From Cycloclasticus sp. symbiont of Bathymodiolus heckerae (GTDB lineage Bacteria > Pseudomonadota > Gammaproteobacteria > Methylococcales > Cycloclasticaceae): 64,000 nucleotides of DNA. Of the stretch, positions 47,073-56,452 are shown piece after piece. The position numbers and the translations under genes are program-made. The number at the start of each line of letters is the position of its first letter. The stretch's first letter is position 1. The stretch lies in the NCBI GenBank assembly GCA_002101235.1, contig LWTL01000115.1, positions 1 through 64,000 on the forward strand, given 5' to 3'. Below the pieces are notes generated by a model. That model worked only from the letters and a program-made list of their open reading frames with translations. It was not told the DNA's origin and searched no databases.

Positions 47073-48338
47073 ATGAAATTTAAAATTGTAGTCATAGGTC
47101 TCGGGTATGTGGGTTTACCCTTAGCCATAGAATTTGGGAAGAAATACCCTACGATTGGTTATGACCTTAATGAATCACGTATTTCAGAGTTAAATGCTCG
47201 ATTTGATTCTACATTGGAGACCACATCGGAAGAGTTGTCATCAGCAAAGCTACTTAGCTGTACAGTAGACCCTTCTCAGTTAGCAGATTCTAATATTTAT
47301 ATTGTTACAGTACCTACACCCATAGATGCCAGTAAAAACCCTGATTTGACACCTGTGAGATCGGCGACCCACCTGATTGGAACGTATTTAAAACAAGGTG
47401 ATATTGTCATTTACGAGTCAACCGTCTATCCAGGTGCAACAGAAGAAGTCTGCGTGCCCATACTTGAGGAAGTTTCAGGGCTTAAATTTAATATTGATTT
47501 TTACTGTGGCTATAGCCCAGAGCGTATTAACCCTGGCGATAAAGAGCGCCAATTAACGACCATACTAAAAATCACATCAGGCTCTACGCCACAAATTGCC
47601 ACCGTAGTCGATGAGTTGTACCAATCCATCATTACAGCGGGTACGCATAAAACAAGCTGCATCAAAGTGGCCGAGGCTGCCAAGGTGATTGAAAATACCC
47701 AACGGGATATTAATATCGCGTTAGTTAATGAGCTGGCGCTTATTTTTAATCGTGTGGGTATTGATACAGAAGAAGTGCTTGAAGCGGCAGGCACTAAATG
47801 GAACTTCTTACCCTTTCGCCCTGGATTAGTGGGCGGTCACTGTATAGGTGTTGATCCGTACTATCTTGTTCATAAGGCAGAAGCTCTGGGTTATCATCCG
47901 CAGCTTATTTCCGCAGGCCGACGAATCAACGACAATATGGGGCATTTTGTTGTTAGCGAAGTTGTAAAACTGATGGCGAATAAAAAAATCAGCGTTGTTG
48001 GCTCAAATATTTTGATGATGGGCATGACGTTTAAAGAAAACTGCCCAGACCTTAGAAATACGCGGGTTGTTGAAATGGTTGATGAACTGAAAAACTATAA
48101 TGCCAATGTTGATGTGTACGACCCGTGGGTTAAAAACGAAAATGTGCCTGAAGAATACAATCTAACCTTAATTAATCAGCCAGAAGTTGGTTATTATGAC
48201 GCGATTATTATTGCTGTCGCCCATCATCAGTTCCAAGATATGGGCCTGTCAGCGGTGAAAGCACTGGGTAAATCAACACATGTTCTATATGACATTAAAT
48301 ACTTGTTCCCTTCAGAAAGTGTGGATGGGCGATTGTAG
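47073..48338 (+). CDS. UDP-N-acetylhexosamine dehydrogenase (TviB/WbpO/WecC-type)
   Basis: The 421-residue nucleotide-sugar dehydrogenase has the NAD motif [12 protein letters not shown] near residue 6, [29 protein letters not shown], and the catalytic cysteine in [13 protein letters not shown] near residue 258. The [11 protein letters not shown] and [12 protein letters not shown] forms favour the TviB/WbpO group, which oxidises UDP-GlcNAc or UDP-GalNAc to a uronic acid for capsule or O-antigen. UDP-glucose dehydrogenase is less likely. It is followed by the manC-like gene within the ssrA-bracketed segment. Confidence 0.87.
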   Translation: MKFKIVVIGLGYVGLPLAIEFGKKYPTIGYDLNESRISELNARFDSTLETTSEELSSAKLLSCTVDPSQLADSNIYIVTVPTPIDASKNPDLTPVRSATHLIGTYLKQGDIVIYESTVYPGATEEVCVPILEEVSGLKFNIDFYCGYSPERINPGDKERQLTTILKITSGSTPQIATVVDELYQSIITAGTHKTSCIKVAEAAKVIENTQRDINIALVNELALIFNRVGIDTEEVLEAAGTKWNFLPFRPGLVGGHCIGVDPYYLVHKAEALGYHPQLISAGRRINDNMGHFVVSEVVKLMANKKISVVGSNILMMGMTFKENCPDLRNTRVVEMVDELKNYNANVDVYDPWVKNENVPEEYNLTLINQPEVGYYDAIIIAVAHHQFQDMGLSAVKALGKSTHVLYDIKYLFPSESVDGRL

Positions 48339-48464
48339 TGAGTTCTATTTAATGAAATTAATTGATGAGTATGTTGCCCTGATGGCTAGGTATAAATAGA
48401 TGTTCAACAGTTTGAAGTTAGGTGTTAGCGTAGTCTTGAGCCTGAATTAAATGGAGTTAGTTAA

Positions 48465-49892
48465 ATGATTTTACCAGTGATTATGGCTGGTGGTTCGGGG
48501 TCGCGTTTGTGGCCGCTTTCCCGCCAGTTATTTCCTAAACAGTTTTTGCCTTTGGTGGGTGACGAAACGATGTTGCAGTCAACGTGTAGTCGCCTTGAGG
48601 GATTGGCTCACCATGCGCCTTTGTTGATTTGCGGAGAAGACCATCGTTTTACCGTGGCGGAGCAGTTACGAACAAGTGGCCATGCTAATAGTCCAATAAT
48701 ATTGGAACCCGCTGGACGAAATACTGCACCTGCGGTTGCTTTAGCCGCATTACATGCAATTAAAGAGGGTGATGATCCGGTGCTGTTGGTGTTGGCGGCA
48801 GACCATGTGATTGCGGATGTTAATGCGTTTCAAGCATCGGTTTCTACCGCGTTGCCTTTTGCTGAACAAGGAAAGTTGGTTACGTTTGGCATTGTGCCGA
48901 CGGCTGCTGAAACAGGTTATGGTTATATACAGCGTGGAGCTGTGCGTGAAAGCGGCGCTTTTGATGTGGCGGAGTTTGTTGAGAAGCCTGATTTGGCTAC
49001 AGCGGAACAGTACCTGTCGAGAGGCGAGTTTTATTGGAATAGTGGCATGTTTATGTTTAAAGCGAGCCGTTACCTTGAGGTTTTAAAAGAACAACAGCTC
49101 GATATATATAAGGCTTGTGAGCAGGCGATGACTAATGCCGCTGTTGATAGCGATTTTATACGACCAGATAAAGAGATATTCCTATCGTGCCCTGATGATT
49201 CTATTGATTATGCAGTGATGGAGCCTTTATGCAGTACGGCAGCTTCAGGTGATGATGTGGTGGTTGTGCCGATGGAATGTGGTTGGAGTGATGTTGGTTC
49301 TTGGTCAGCGTTATGGGACGTGTCTGAGAAGGATGAGAACGGTAATACCTGTAAAGGGGATGTTCTGTCGCATGATACTCAAAATTGTTTTATTCAAAGT
49401 GACGGGAAATTAATTGCTACGGTTGGCCTTGATGGAATTGTCGTTGTTGAAAGTGATGATGCGATAATGGTTGCCGCTAAAGACCGAGTTCAGGATGTTA
49501 AAAAAATTGTTGAAACATTAAAGGCGCAAGAGCGTAGTGAAGCAACTGTACATCGCAAAGTATATCGACCTTGGGGCTTTTATGACTCTATTGATCAAGG
49601 TGAACGATTTCAGGTTAAGCGAATTGTCGTTAGCCCAGGCGCTCAATTAAGCTTGCAAATGCATCACCATCGGGCTGAACATTGGATAGTGGTGAGTGGT
49701 ACAGCAAAAGTGACAAAAGGTGATGAGGTGTTTTTACTGGCTGAGAATGAGTCCACGTACATCCCGTTAGGCGTTACTCACCGTTTGGAAAACTCAGGTT
49801 CAATTGAATTGGAAATGATTGAAGTTCAGTCGGGCAGTTATTTAGGTGAAGATGATATTGTTCGTTTTGAGGATAACTATAACCGGGAATAA
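48465..49892 (+). CDS. manC: Mannose-1-phosphate guanylyltransferase / mannose-6-phosphate isomerase
   Basis: The 475-residue bifunctional enzyme makes GDP-mannose. The guanylyltransferase domain starts [20 protein letters not shown], and [14 protein letters not shown] and [10 protein letters not shown] follow. The C-terminal cupin ([20 protein letters not shown]) has the isomerase metal ligands. Length matches type II ManC/AlgA. With the dehydrogenase upstream it suggests polysaccharide building. No GDP-mannose-using enzymes or glycosyltransferases lie nearby. Confidence 0.92.
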   Translation: MILPVIMAGGSGSRLWPLSRQLFPKQFLPLVGDETMLQSTCSRLEGLAHHAPLLICGEDHRFTVAEQLRTSGHANSPIILEPAGRNTAPAVALAALHAIKEGDDPVLLVLAADHVIADVNAFQASVSTALPFAEQGKLVTFGIVPTAAETGYGYIQRGAVRESGAFDVAEFVEKPDLATAEQYLSRGEFYWNSGMFMFKASRYLEVLKEQQLDIYKACEQAMTNAAVDSDFIRPDKEIFLSCPDDSIDYAVMEPLCSTAASGDDVVVVPMECGWSDVGSWSALWDVSEKDENGNTCKGDVLSHDTQNCFIQSDGKLIATVGLDGIVVVESDDAIMVAAKDRVQDVKKIVETLKAQERSEATVHRKVYRPWGFYDSIDQGERFQVKRIVVSPGAQLSLQMHHHRAEHWIVVSGTAKVTKGDEVFLLAENESTYIPLGVTHRLENSGSIELEMIEVQSGSYLGEDDIVRFEDNYNRE

Positions 49893-50075
49893 TGTTGAAT
49901 TGTGCCGGGCGCTTTTACTGCCATGATGCAAATAAGTTTTTTGGTCAGTGCTACCAAAAAAAGCAAGTTAAAGGTACTGATATTTCAAGGAGTAATCTTA
50001 GTTAAATAACACCTTAAGCTAAATTGGTCACTAAACCACAGATTGATAAAAAAACTGTTAACTTCGTAGGTACGT

Positions 50076-50213
50076 ATGAGTAATATCAAGGAAGAAATTT
50101 TTTACGAATTGAAAAAAAGTACGTATGTTTCAGTTTACTCAGTAGTTAAAAGTATCGCAGATAATACAAACACCTCAATAGAAGATGTTACTACTCCTTA
50201 TCGGACGTTATAG
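50076..50213 (+). CDS. Short ORF (45 aa) of unknown function, possible remnant
   Basis: ATG at 50076 opens a product starting MSNIKEEIFYELKKSTYVSV, with a helix-turn-helix-like spacing but no clear match. AGG stands five bases before the start. The ORF ends just before the ssrA terminator. It may be the truncated N-terminus of a small element-borne protein. Confidence 0.3.
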   Translation: MSNIKEEIFYELKKSTYVSVYSVVKSIADNTNTSIEDVTTPYRTL

Positions 50214-50217
50214 GCAT

Positions 50218-50259
50218 AAAAAAACCCATAAAACCTTGTTTTTATTGGCTTTATGGGTC
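50218..50259 (-). terminator. Rho-independent terminator of ssrA
   Basis: Reading the minus strand, ACCCATAAAGCC and GGTTTTATGGGT form a long stem ending in a run of seven T, 28 bases beyond the ssrA 3' end. Confidence 0.88.
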
Positions 50260-50286
50260 TTTCTAAGTCCTTGTGGGACTGTGTAA

Positions 50287-50660
50287 TGGTGGAGGTGGCG
50301 GGAATTGAACCCGCGTCCGCAAGCACTCCGCCCTTGGCTCTACATGTTTATCCTATAACTTTTAGTTTAATCAGTGGCTACCCGATAGGCTAGGAAGACC
50401 AAAGACGATTCCGGTAAGTTTTAGTAGATCGGCCCCGAACAAGCTTCACTGCGATCTTATGAGCTATGATGCCTGAATGACCCGAAGATCTCTGGACGCA
50501 TAAGCACGGCTCCAGTCAGACAGCAATCTACTGGTTCTTAAGCAGCGATTGCGTAGTTGTCGTCGTTTGCAACTATAATTTTTCAGATGTTTTACGAGAT
50601 TCCTGAAAGCTCGACATGCACCTTAGGTTTTGCTACCCACGTCGAAGCCAGGTCACCCCC
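50287..50660 (-). ncRNA. ssrA: Transfer-messenger RNA (tmRNA)
   Basis: The 5' end (GGGGGTGACCTGGCTTCGAC at 50660) and the 3' end (GGTTCAATTCCCGCCACC, then TCCACCA) form a tRNA-Ala-like domain of about 374 nt. The acceptor stem pairs GGGGGUG with CACCUCC, giving the G3:U70 alanine identity pair. The tag reading frame at 50538-50570 encodes ANDDNYAIAA and ends TAA (the family tag in E. coli is ANDENYALAA). CCA is encoded. tmRNA with SmpB rescues stalled ribosomes and tags peptides for proteolysis; smpB lies 0.8 kb away. Confidence 0.96.
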
Positions 50661-50737
50661 TTTAGGTCTAGGTTTGATACTATACAGGATGAAAGGTTCA
50701 CAAAATAGCAATTAATAGCTGTGTTTATCGGAGAGAG

Positions 50738-51433
50738 TTGGTGGCATTCAATAAAAAAATACCAGTAGTGTTTGCGGTTTTGGCGCTTGTGCTCGTTATG
50801 ATTTGGGGGCCTATTTTTTCAAGTTTTGCGGACTTGTTTTCTTACGCGAAAACGGCGTTGTATAACGGTGTTACGTTGTTGGATATTTTCAAAGCTGAAT
50901 TGTTGATTTTATGTATTGTTTGGCTTGTTTTAATGAGCTATTCCAAAAGCAACGATACGGTTGATGGTGATGCTTATGTTAGGCGCCATGTGATTTTAAT
51001 GATGTTTGTTATTGGACAGGTTTTTGTTGGATTTTTTGTGGGCGGGTTTTGGGCACATCAGGATGCGTCGGAATATCAAATTGTACGTGGGGCTGATGCG
51101 GTAATGCCTGCGCAAGCGATTATTTTGTTGATTTGTTACCCGTTGTATTTGTTTTTTGGCGGCAGTGCTTTTATTTATGCGAAAACGCGGTTGGCTATTT
51201 TTTTAAAGGGTAAAGAATTGAGTTTTATGGTGTTAACATTTACACCATGGCTGTTGCTACCTTTTAACGATGCTAGCTTGTTACAGGCAAGTAATGACCT
51301 TGTTGAGCTTTTTTACTTGGCGGTGTATTGGATATTAAGCACGGTTTGGGTTGTTTGGGGAGTGGGGTTTTTAATTCTTCGCTCAGCTAAAGAGGTTTTG
51401 CGAGGGTTAAAAGACCCCTATGGCGATATATGA
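50738..51433 (+). CDS. Integral membrane protein of unknown function
   Basis: The ORF starts TTG at 50738 or GTG at 50741; GGAGAGA precedes both. The 231-residue product has about five membrane helices (KKIPVVFAVLALVLVMIW, a helix near residue 50, RRHVILMMFVIGQVFVG, IILLICYPLYLFFGGSA, and WILSTVWVVWGVGFLIL) and a short cytoplasmic tail. I recognise no family. It sits between ssrA and smpB, convergent with smpB. Confidence 0.65.
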   Translation: MVAFNKKIPVVFAVLALVLVMIWGPIFSSFADLFSYAKTALYNGVTLLDIFKAELLILCIVWLVLMSYSKSNDTVDGDAYVRRHVILMMFVIGQVFVGFFVGGFWAHQDASEYQIVRGADAVMPAQAIILLICYPLYLFFGGSAFIYAKTRLAIFLKGKELSFMVLTFTPWLLLPFNDASLLQASNDLVELFYLAVYWILSTVWVVWGVGFLILRSAKEVLRGLKDPYGDI

Positions 51434-51445
51434 GCAGTTTTTAAG

Positions 51446-51919
51446 TTAACCGTGTTTCATGATGCGTTGTTTTTCACGCTGCCAATCTTTGTTTTTGGAC
51501 GTGGCGCGTTTGTCGTGAAGTTGCTTACCTTTAGCGGAACCAATTTCAAGCTTCACGCGGCTTTTCACCCAGTACATAGAAAGTGGAACAATGGTGTAGC
51601 CTTTACGCTCAACAAGGGCGACAAGGTTAATAAGTTCACGGCGGTTAAGCAATAACTTACGCAACCGTGTTTGCATTGGGTCTATATGTGTTGATGCTGA
51701 TAGAAGTGGTGAAATGTGAGCGCCAGCGAGCCAAGCCTCGCCATTTTTTATAACGACGTAACTTTCTTTTAGTTGAACGCGCCCATCTCGAATACTTTTT
51801 ACTTCCCAGCCTTCTAATGCCATGCCTGCTTCAAAGCGTTGTTCGATGAAGTAGTCGTGAGTCGCTTTCTTGTTGGATGCAATTGAGTTTGGGTGCGATT
51901 TTTTCTTTTTACCTGCCAT
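51446..51919 (-). CDS. smpB: SsrA-binding protein SmpB
   Basis: The 157-residue protein starts near [20 protein letters not shown], then [19 protein letters not shown], and ends with the basic [18 protein letters not shown] tail, all SmpB signatures. It binds tmRNA and delivers it to the ribosome. Length is normal. It begins the conserved smpB-ratA-rnfH-bamE block in a divergent arrangement. Confidence 0.96.
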   Translation of the reverse strand: MAGKKKKSHPNSIASNKKATHDYFIEQRFEAGMALEGWEVKSIRDGRVQLKESYVVIKNGEAWLAGAHISPLLSASTHIDPMQTRLRKLLLNRRELINLVALVERKGYTIVPLSMYWVKSRVKLEIGSAKGKQLHDKRATSKNKDWQREKQRIMKHG

Positions 51920-52031
51920 GTTTGTATTCTAAGCGAGCGATTAAATTATCGCTATAAAAGTCGGTTAATAACTTGGTTAAATGTTGAAGTTGAGTTAGTT
52001 TACTAACGATAAGAATAATAGTTAGTACCGT

Positions 52032-53384
52032 ATGAAAAAAATATCACAACATGGGCAATGGTCATCGCGCTTAGCGTTTATTTTAGCGGCGACGGGCTCG
52101 GCTGTAGGCCTTGGGAATATATGGAAGTTTCCTTATATCACGGGTGAGAATGGGGGCGGTGCGTTTGTTTTAGTGTATTTGCTGTGCATTTTTGCGATTG
52201 GTATTCCGATTATGATGGCCGAAATTATGATCGGCCGGCGTGGTAGGCAAAGTCCTATCAACACGATGCGTGATTTGGCAAAAGAAGTGGGTGCTAGTGG
52301 TGCGTGGAAGTGGCTTGGTTGGTTAGGTGTTATTGCCGGTTTTTTGATTTTGTCTTACTACAGCGTGATTGCTGGATGGGCGATGGCCTATGTCGTACGG
52401 GTTGGGTCAGGTGTTTTCGAAGGCGCAACGGCTGATGGTGTGAGCAATATTTTTGGTCAGTTTGTTGCCGACCCTGAAAAGTTATTGGCATGGCATAGTT
52501 TATTCATGGTTATAACGATGTTGGTAGTGGCTCGAGGCGTTAAAGGTTTGGAGCGCGCTGTTAAGTTTTTAATGCCTGCGTTATTAGTTCTTTTAGTCTT
52601 ATTGGTTGGTTATGCCATCGATCAAGGCGCATTTAAAGAAGCGGTGAGTTTTTTGTTTAGTGCGGACTTTAGCAAGATAACCAGCGATGGAATTCTTATA
52701 GCAATGGGTCATGCCTTTTTCACCTTAAGCTTAGGTATGGGTGCGATTATGGTGTATGGCTCTTACTTACCGTCAAATGTTTCGATAGGCTCTACAGCAG
52801 TGATTATTGCGCTAGCTGATACGGCGGTTGCGTTACTTGCGGGGTTAGCTATTTTCCCTATCGTTTTTGCTAATGGGCTAGAGCCAGGCAGTGGCCCAGG
52901 GTTGATTTTTCAGACACTTCCCATTGCTTTTGGGCATATGGCATACGGTTCATTTTTTGGAACCTTGTTCTTTATTTTATTGGTTTTTGCAGCATGGTCT
53001 TCATCTATTTCATTGATTGAGCCTGCCGTTGCATGGTTAGTTGAAAACAAGAAAATGAGTAGAATGCGTGCCTGTATTTGGTCCGGCTTAGTGACATGGA
53101 TTGTAGGTATTGGGACTGTTTTATCGTTCAATATTACGTCAAATATAAAAATATTTGATAAAACATTTTTTGATGTTTTAGATTATTTAACAGCGAATAT
53201 TATGTTGCCTTTAGCTGGGTTGTGTATTGCTTTGTTCGCAGGTTGGGTGATGACGAAAGAAAGTGCAGAAGAAGAACTAGATTTTAAACAATTGTATTTA
53301 TTTAAGACTTGGTTGTTCTTAGTGAAATTTGTATCGCCTGTAGCAGTTGTTATAGTGTTTCTTAAAGCGATTAATGTAATTTAA
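52032..53384 (+). CDS. Sodium-dependent transporter, NSS family
   Basis: The 450-residue protein has about 11-12 helices and the NSS signature LAFILAATGSAVGLGNIWKFPY near residue 14, with GGGAFVLVYLL following. These residues form the sodium and substrate sites of LeuT-type transporters. Later segments (ILIAMGHAFFTLSLGMGAIM and WSSSISLIEPAVAWLVE) are also family-like. The substrate, probably an amino acid, is unknown. It lies between smpB and ratA, with five bases before ratA. Confidence 0.9.
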   Translation: MKKISQHGQWSSRLAFILAATGSAVGLGNIWKFPYITGENGGGAFVLVYLLCIFAIGIPIMMAEIMIGRRGRQSPINTMRDLAKEVGASGAWKWLGWLGVIAGFLILSYYSVIAGWAMAYVVRVGSGVFEGATADGVSNIFGQFVADPEKLLAWHSLFMVITMLVVARGVKGLERAVKFLMPALLVLLVLLVGYAIDQGAFKEAVSFLFSADFSKITSDGILIAMGHAFFTLSLGMGAIMVYGSYLPSNVSIGSTAVIIALADTAVALLAGLAIFPIVFANGLEPGSGPGLIFQTLPIAFGHMAYGSFFGTLFFILLVFAAWSSSISLIEPAVAWLVENKKMSRMRACIWSGLVTWIVGIGTVLSFNITSNIKIFDKTFFDVLDYLTANIMLPLAGLCIALFAGWVMTKESAEEELDFKQLYLFKTWLFLVKFVSPVAVVIVFLKAINVI

Positions 53385-53389
53385 CGGTT

Positions 53390-53821
53390 ATGCATAAAAT
53401 TGAACGCAGTGCGTTAGTTAGACATTCAGCAGAAGAGATGTTTCATCTTGTGAATGATGTTGCATCCTATCCTGAATTTTTAAAGTGGTGCAGAAGCAGT
53501 AAAGTATTGAGTTCGACAAAAGAAGGTATGACGGCAGAGCTTGAAATTGCATGGAAGGTTTTGCACAAAGTTTTTAGTACGCAAAATAAACTGGTAGAAG
53601 GTAAAAGTATCCGACTTGAACTGCTTGATGGGCCTTTTGAATCAATGGAGGGCGAGTGGCATTTTAAACATTTGCGTGACGATGCCTGTAAAATCACGAT
53701 GGAAATTGATTTCACTTTTAAAAGCTCAGTGAGCAATTTTGTTTTTTCAGCTATTTTTAGTCAAATATGTGGTTCATTAATGGACTCTTTTATTAAACGA
53801 GCAGATGAGATTTATGGGTAA
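53390..53821 (+). CDS. ratA: RatA / coenzyme Q-binding START-like protein (COQ10 family)
   Basis: The 143-residue protein begins HKIERSALVRHSAEEMFHLV and contains SYPEFLKWCRSSKVL, FSTQNKL and SIRLELLDGPFESMEGEWHF, the conserved START-like pocket. In E. coli it is annotated as RatA, a ribosome-association inhibitor; homologues bind ubiquinone (Coq10). rnfH overlaps its end. Confidence 0.93.
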   Translation: MHKIERSALVRHSAEEMFHLVNDVASYPEFLKWCRSSKVLSSTKEGMTAELEIAWKVLHKVFSTQNKLVEGKSIRLELLDGPFESMEGEWHFKHLRDDACKITMEIDFTFKSSVSNFVFSAIFSQICGSLMDSFIKRADEIYG

Positions 53822-54122
53822 TGTAGAAGTTGCATATGCAACGCCAGAAAAACAGTTAATTTTAGTCATTCCTTATGAAGATGAGTTGACGGCCGAATTG
53901 GCGATTGAACGCTCAGGAATGTTGACGCGTTTTCCAGATATTGAATTAGAAAACAGTACAGTGGGTATTTTTAGTAAACCGTGTAAGTTAGATACCCCAT
54001 TGCGTGCAGGTGACCGCGTGGAAATTTACCGTCCTTTGATAGCAGATCCCAAAGAAGTTAGGCGTAAGCGAGCTGAGGCAGGGAAAGTCACCAAAAAAGG
54101 TGCACGTTCAGCTAATGGCTAA
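53814..54122 (+). CDS. rnfH: RnfH family protein (UPF0125)
   Basis: Starting at ATG 53814 (MGNVEVAYATPEKQLIL) gives 102 residues and fits the family; an in-frame ATG three codons upstream is possible. The ubiquitin-like fold blocks VEVAYATPEKQ, VGIFSKPCKLDTPLRAGDRVEIYRPL and DPKEVRRKRA are present. The function is uncertain. The start overlaps the ratA stop by eight bases, as usual for this pair. Confidence 0.92.
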   Translation: MGNVEVAYATPEKQLILVIPYEDELTAELAIERSGMLTRFPDIELENSTVGIFSKPCKLDTPLRAGDRVEIYRPLIADPKEVRRKRAEAGKVTKKGARSANG

Positions 54123-54128
54123 TATGGC

Positions 54129-54156
54129 TTGAAATACCCAAAAAATAGCTTATATT
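54129..54156 (+). promoter_or_regulatory. Candidate promoter for the leu leader/leuA unit
   Basis: TTGAAA at 54129-54134 and TATATT at 54151-54156 have a 16-base spacer. The expected start falls near 54163, next to the leader ORF ATG at 54164. This is a pattern match only. Confidence 0.4.
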
Positions 54157-54163
54157 AATACGT

Positions 54164-54283
54164 ATGAATTTCAATGAAGACACTGCCATTTCTACTATCA
54201 TGTTAAGTGATGTGTCTTTATGTTCATTGGTACCGCAAGATATTCTCCTGCTAAACCTTCCTCGACTGCCGCTGCGCGGCTAG
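54164..54283 (+). CDS. leuL: Leucine-rich leader peptide upstream of leuA (39 aa)
   Basis: The frame from ATG 54164, or from ATG 54200 for 27 residues, ends with DILLLNLPRLPLRG and a TAG at 54281. It has six leucine codons within 10 codons (CTC, CTG, CTA, CTT, CTG, CTG) and more earlier. It lies 83 bases before leuA. This is the layout of leucine attenuator peptides such as LeuL (four consecutive Leu in E. coli). No strong ribosome site stands before either ATG, and the start at 54164 would be leaderless. Confidence 0.5.
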   Translation: MNFNEDTAISTIMLSDVSLCSLVPQDILLLNLPRLPLRG

Positions 54284-54300
54284 TGAAAATGCCTGGCGAG
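54260..54300 (+). promoter_or_regulatory. Hairpins overlapping the leu leader stop, possible attenuator elements
   Basis: GCCGC and GCGGC around TGC form a short stem within the leader codons. The outer CCTCG (from 54260) can pair with CGAGG near 54300 and enclose it. No T run follows, so the termination mode is unclear. Confidence 0.35.
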
Positions 54301-54333
54301 GTGAAACGTAATTACCTATTAAGAGTTAAGAAA

Positions 54334-54351
54334 TGTCATAAATTTATGACA
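54334..54351 (+). promoter_or_regulatory. 18-base perfect palindrome just before leuA
   Basis: TGTCATAAATTTATGACA lies 15 bases before the leuA start, over the leader-to-ribosome-site region. It could be a repressor site or an RNA hairpin that masks the GTGGAG ribosome site. No T run follows. Confidence 0.55.
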
Positions 54352-54365
54352 CGTGGAGTATAGAA

Positions 54366-55922
54366 ATGAGTAAAGAAAAATTAATAATTTTTGATACGAC
54401 CTTACGCGATGGCGAGCAAAGCCCCGGCGCGTCAATGACGGCTGAAGAAAAGTTACGTATTGCTAAAGCCTTAGAGAAAATGAAGGTTGATATTATTGAA
54501 GCGGGTTTTCCGATTTCAAGTGAAGGCGACTTTTTAGCTGTTCAAGGCATTGCGCGAGAAATAAAAGACAGCGTTGTGTGTGGTTTGGCACGTGCAGGTG
54601 CGTTAGATATTAATAGAGCGGGCGAAGCGCTTAAGGATGCCAATAATGCATCACGTATTCATACGTTTATTGCTACATCGCCCTTACACATGCGCGATAA
54701 ACTGCAGATGACGCCTGACCAAGTATTTGATCAAGCCGTTAGCGCTGTTAAATTGGCTAGAAACTTTACCGATAATGTTGAATTTTCACCCGAAGATGCA
54801 GGGCGTTCAGACCTAGATTTTTTATGCCGTGTCATTGAGGCGGTGATTAAAGCGGGTGCAACAACGATTAATATTCCTGATACGGTGGGCTATAACTTGC
54901 CGCAGCAATATGGTGAAACCATTCGCCAGTTGATCGAACGAATTCCTAATTCAGGGAAGGCTATATTTTCAACCCATTGCCATAACGATTTAGGCATGGC
55001 AGTTGCCAATTCGCTTGCTGGCGTGATGAACGGCGCAAGACAGGTGGAGTGCTCCATTAATGGTTTGGGCGAGCGAGCAGGTAATGCCGCGCTTGAAGAG
55101 ATTGTGATGGCTGTACGCACGCGACAAGATATGTTGCCGTGTGATGTGCATGTGGACTCAACGCAAATTATGACTTGTTCACGTTTGGTGTCGGGTATTA
55201 CGGGTTTTGCTGTACAGCCTAATAAAGCGATTGTGGGTGCGAATGCGTTTGCACATGAATCTGGCATTCATCAAGACGGTGTTTTAAAGTCCCGTGAAAC
55301 GTATGAAATTATGCGTGCTGAAGATGTAGGCTTAAGCTCCAACAAGTTAGTGCTTGGCAAGTTATCAGGTCGTAGTGCGTTTAAAGATCGCTTAGAAACG
55401 CTAAATATTAGTATTGATAGCGAAGAAGAGTTAAACAGTGCATTTAGACGTTTTAAAGACTTAGCGGATAAAAAGTCTGAAATTTTTGATGAAGATATTC
55501 AAGCATTGGTTTCTAACTTTAAAATGGAAGCAAGCTTTGCAGAAGCGATAAAGCTGATCTCTATTAAAGCGTGTTCTGAAACGGGCGAAACGCCGCAGGC
55601 TAGCATTACTTTATTGATTGATGATGAGGAAAAATCAGCATCATCAGAAGGTGGTGGTTTGGTGGATGCGACGTTCAAAGCGATTGAAAAGATTATATCG
55701 AGTGATGCTGACTTACAAATCTACTCGGTGAGTAATGTAACGAAGGGCACTGATTCACTTGGTGAAGTGGCGGTTAGACTTGAAAAAGCAGGTCGTATTG
55801 TAAATGGCCAAGGCTCTGATACTGATATTGTTATTGCATCAGCAAAAGCCTATATCAATGCGCTTAATCGTTTATTGAGCCCGAGTAAACGAATACATCC
55901 TCAAGCGTATGAGGGTGTTTGA
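54366..55922 (+). CDS. leuA: 2-isopropylmalate synthase
   Basis: The 518-residue enzyme condenses acetyl-CoA with 2-oxoisovalerate, the first committed step to leucine. [17 protein letters not shown] near residue 8, [42 protein letters not shown] (metal site) and [18 protein letters not shown] are present. The C-terminal regulatory domain (about residues 390-510) is the leucine-binding LeuA dimer domain. Length is standard. A leader ORF and palindrome precede it and a strong terminator follows, so it is a single-gene unit. Confidence 0.96.
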   Translation: MSKEKLIIFDTTLRDGEQSPGASMTAEEKLRIAKALEKMKVDIIEAGFPISSEGDFLAVQGIAREIKDSVVCGLARAGALDINRAGEALKDANNASRIHTFIATSPLHMRDKLQMTPDQVFDQAVSAVKLARNFTDNVEFSPEDAGRSDLDFLCRVIEAVIKAGATTINIPDTVGYNLPQQYGETIRQLIERIPNSGKAIFSTHCHNDLGMAVANSLAGVMNGARQVECSINGLGERAGNAALEEIVMAVRTRQDMLPCDVHVDSTQIMTCSRLVSGITGFAVQPNKAIVGANAFAHESGIHQDGVLKSRETYEIMRAEDVGLSSNKLVLGKLSGRSAFKDRLETLNISIDSEEELNSAFRRFKDLADKKSEIFDEDIQALVSNFKMEASFAEAIKLISIKACSETGETPQASITLLIDDEEKSASSEGGGLVDATFKAIEKIISSDADLQIYSVSNVTKGTDSLGEVAVRLEKAGRIVNGQGSDTDIVIASAKAYINALNRLLSPSKRIHPQAYEGV

Positions 55923-55942
55923 TTCTGATTTATAGAATGATT

Positions 55943-55972
55943 AAAAAAGCCCCGTATTAGCGGGGCTTTTTT
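55943..55972 (+). terminator. Rho-independent terminator after leuA
   Basis: AAAAAAGCCCCG, loop TATTAG, CGGGGCTTTTTT: a 12-pair stem with T run. Confidence 0.93.
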
Positions 55973-56001
55973 ATGCAAGGCTGTTTTTTAATGCTTGTAA
56001 C

Positions 56002-56451
56002 TTAACCAATAGGTTCGTTAGCTGAAAGTAGGAAATGGCCCCTAGCAATAGCGATGGGCTTTTCTGAATCAGCCTGCCATGCTTTTATATTACATAAAGC
56101 AACACGGCGGCCTAAACGAATAACATCACAATGAGAGTAGGTTGTTTCTGTAAGTCCTGGGCGTAAATAATCAATTGAAAAATCAATGACTTTCGGAGTT
56201 TTCTTAAGTTCAAAACACCATAAAAGATGGAATAAAGCGGCATTTTCCATAAAGCCGGCAACTAAGCCTCCATGTAAAGCAGGTAAGGTAGGGTTGCCTA
56301 TATTGCTTTCCATAAAGGGTAAGGTGGATACAATTTTATCGCCTACTAGGCTTGTTTCAATACCCATTGATTTAGCATAAGGAATAAGCTGAATCATTCC
56401 CTCGTAATCATTAGAGTCTTTAAGCTGCTGAATTGATTGGAGAAGGGTCAT
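56002..56451 (-). CDS. Hotdog-fold PaaI-type thioesterase
   Basis: Starting at ATG 56451 (MTLLQSIQQLKDSNDYEGM) gives 149 residues and places the start one base after the stop of the upstream paralogue. ALHGGLVAGFMENAALFHLL is the active-site motif of PaaI/YdiI thioesterases (conserved HGG, then an acidic residue), and FSIDYLRPG is the second block. It probably hydrolyses an acyl-CoA or aroyl-CoA. Substrates are unknown. Confidence 0.82.
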   Translation of the reverse strand: MTLLQSIQQLKDSNDYEGMIQLIPYAKSMGIETSLVGDKIVSTLPFMESNIGNPTLPALHGGLVAGFMENAALFHLLWCFELKKTPKVIDFSIDYLRPGLTETTYSHCDVIRLGRRVALCNIKAWQADSEKPIAIARGHFLLSANEPIG

Positions 56452-56452
56452 G

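Larger units (their letters stand above)
49893..50286. other. 394-base gap after manC: short ORF and ssrA terminator
   Basis: This stretch contains the 45-codon ORF at 50076 and the hairpin at 50218-50259. Apart from these I see no gene. It lies inside the segment bracketed by the tmRNA 3'-end copies, so it may be degraded mobile DNA. Confidence 0.55.

Noticed and set aside
54220..54363. 47-codon ORF in another frame overlapping the leu leader
   Set aside because: It has no leucine cluster or conserved signature; the leucine-rich frame explains the region better.
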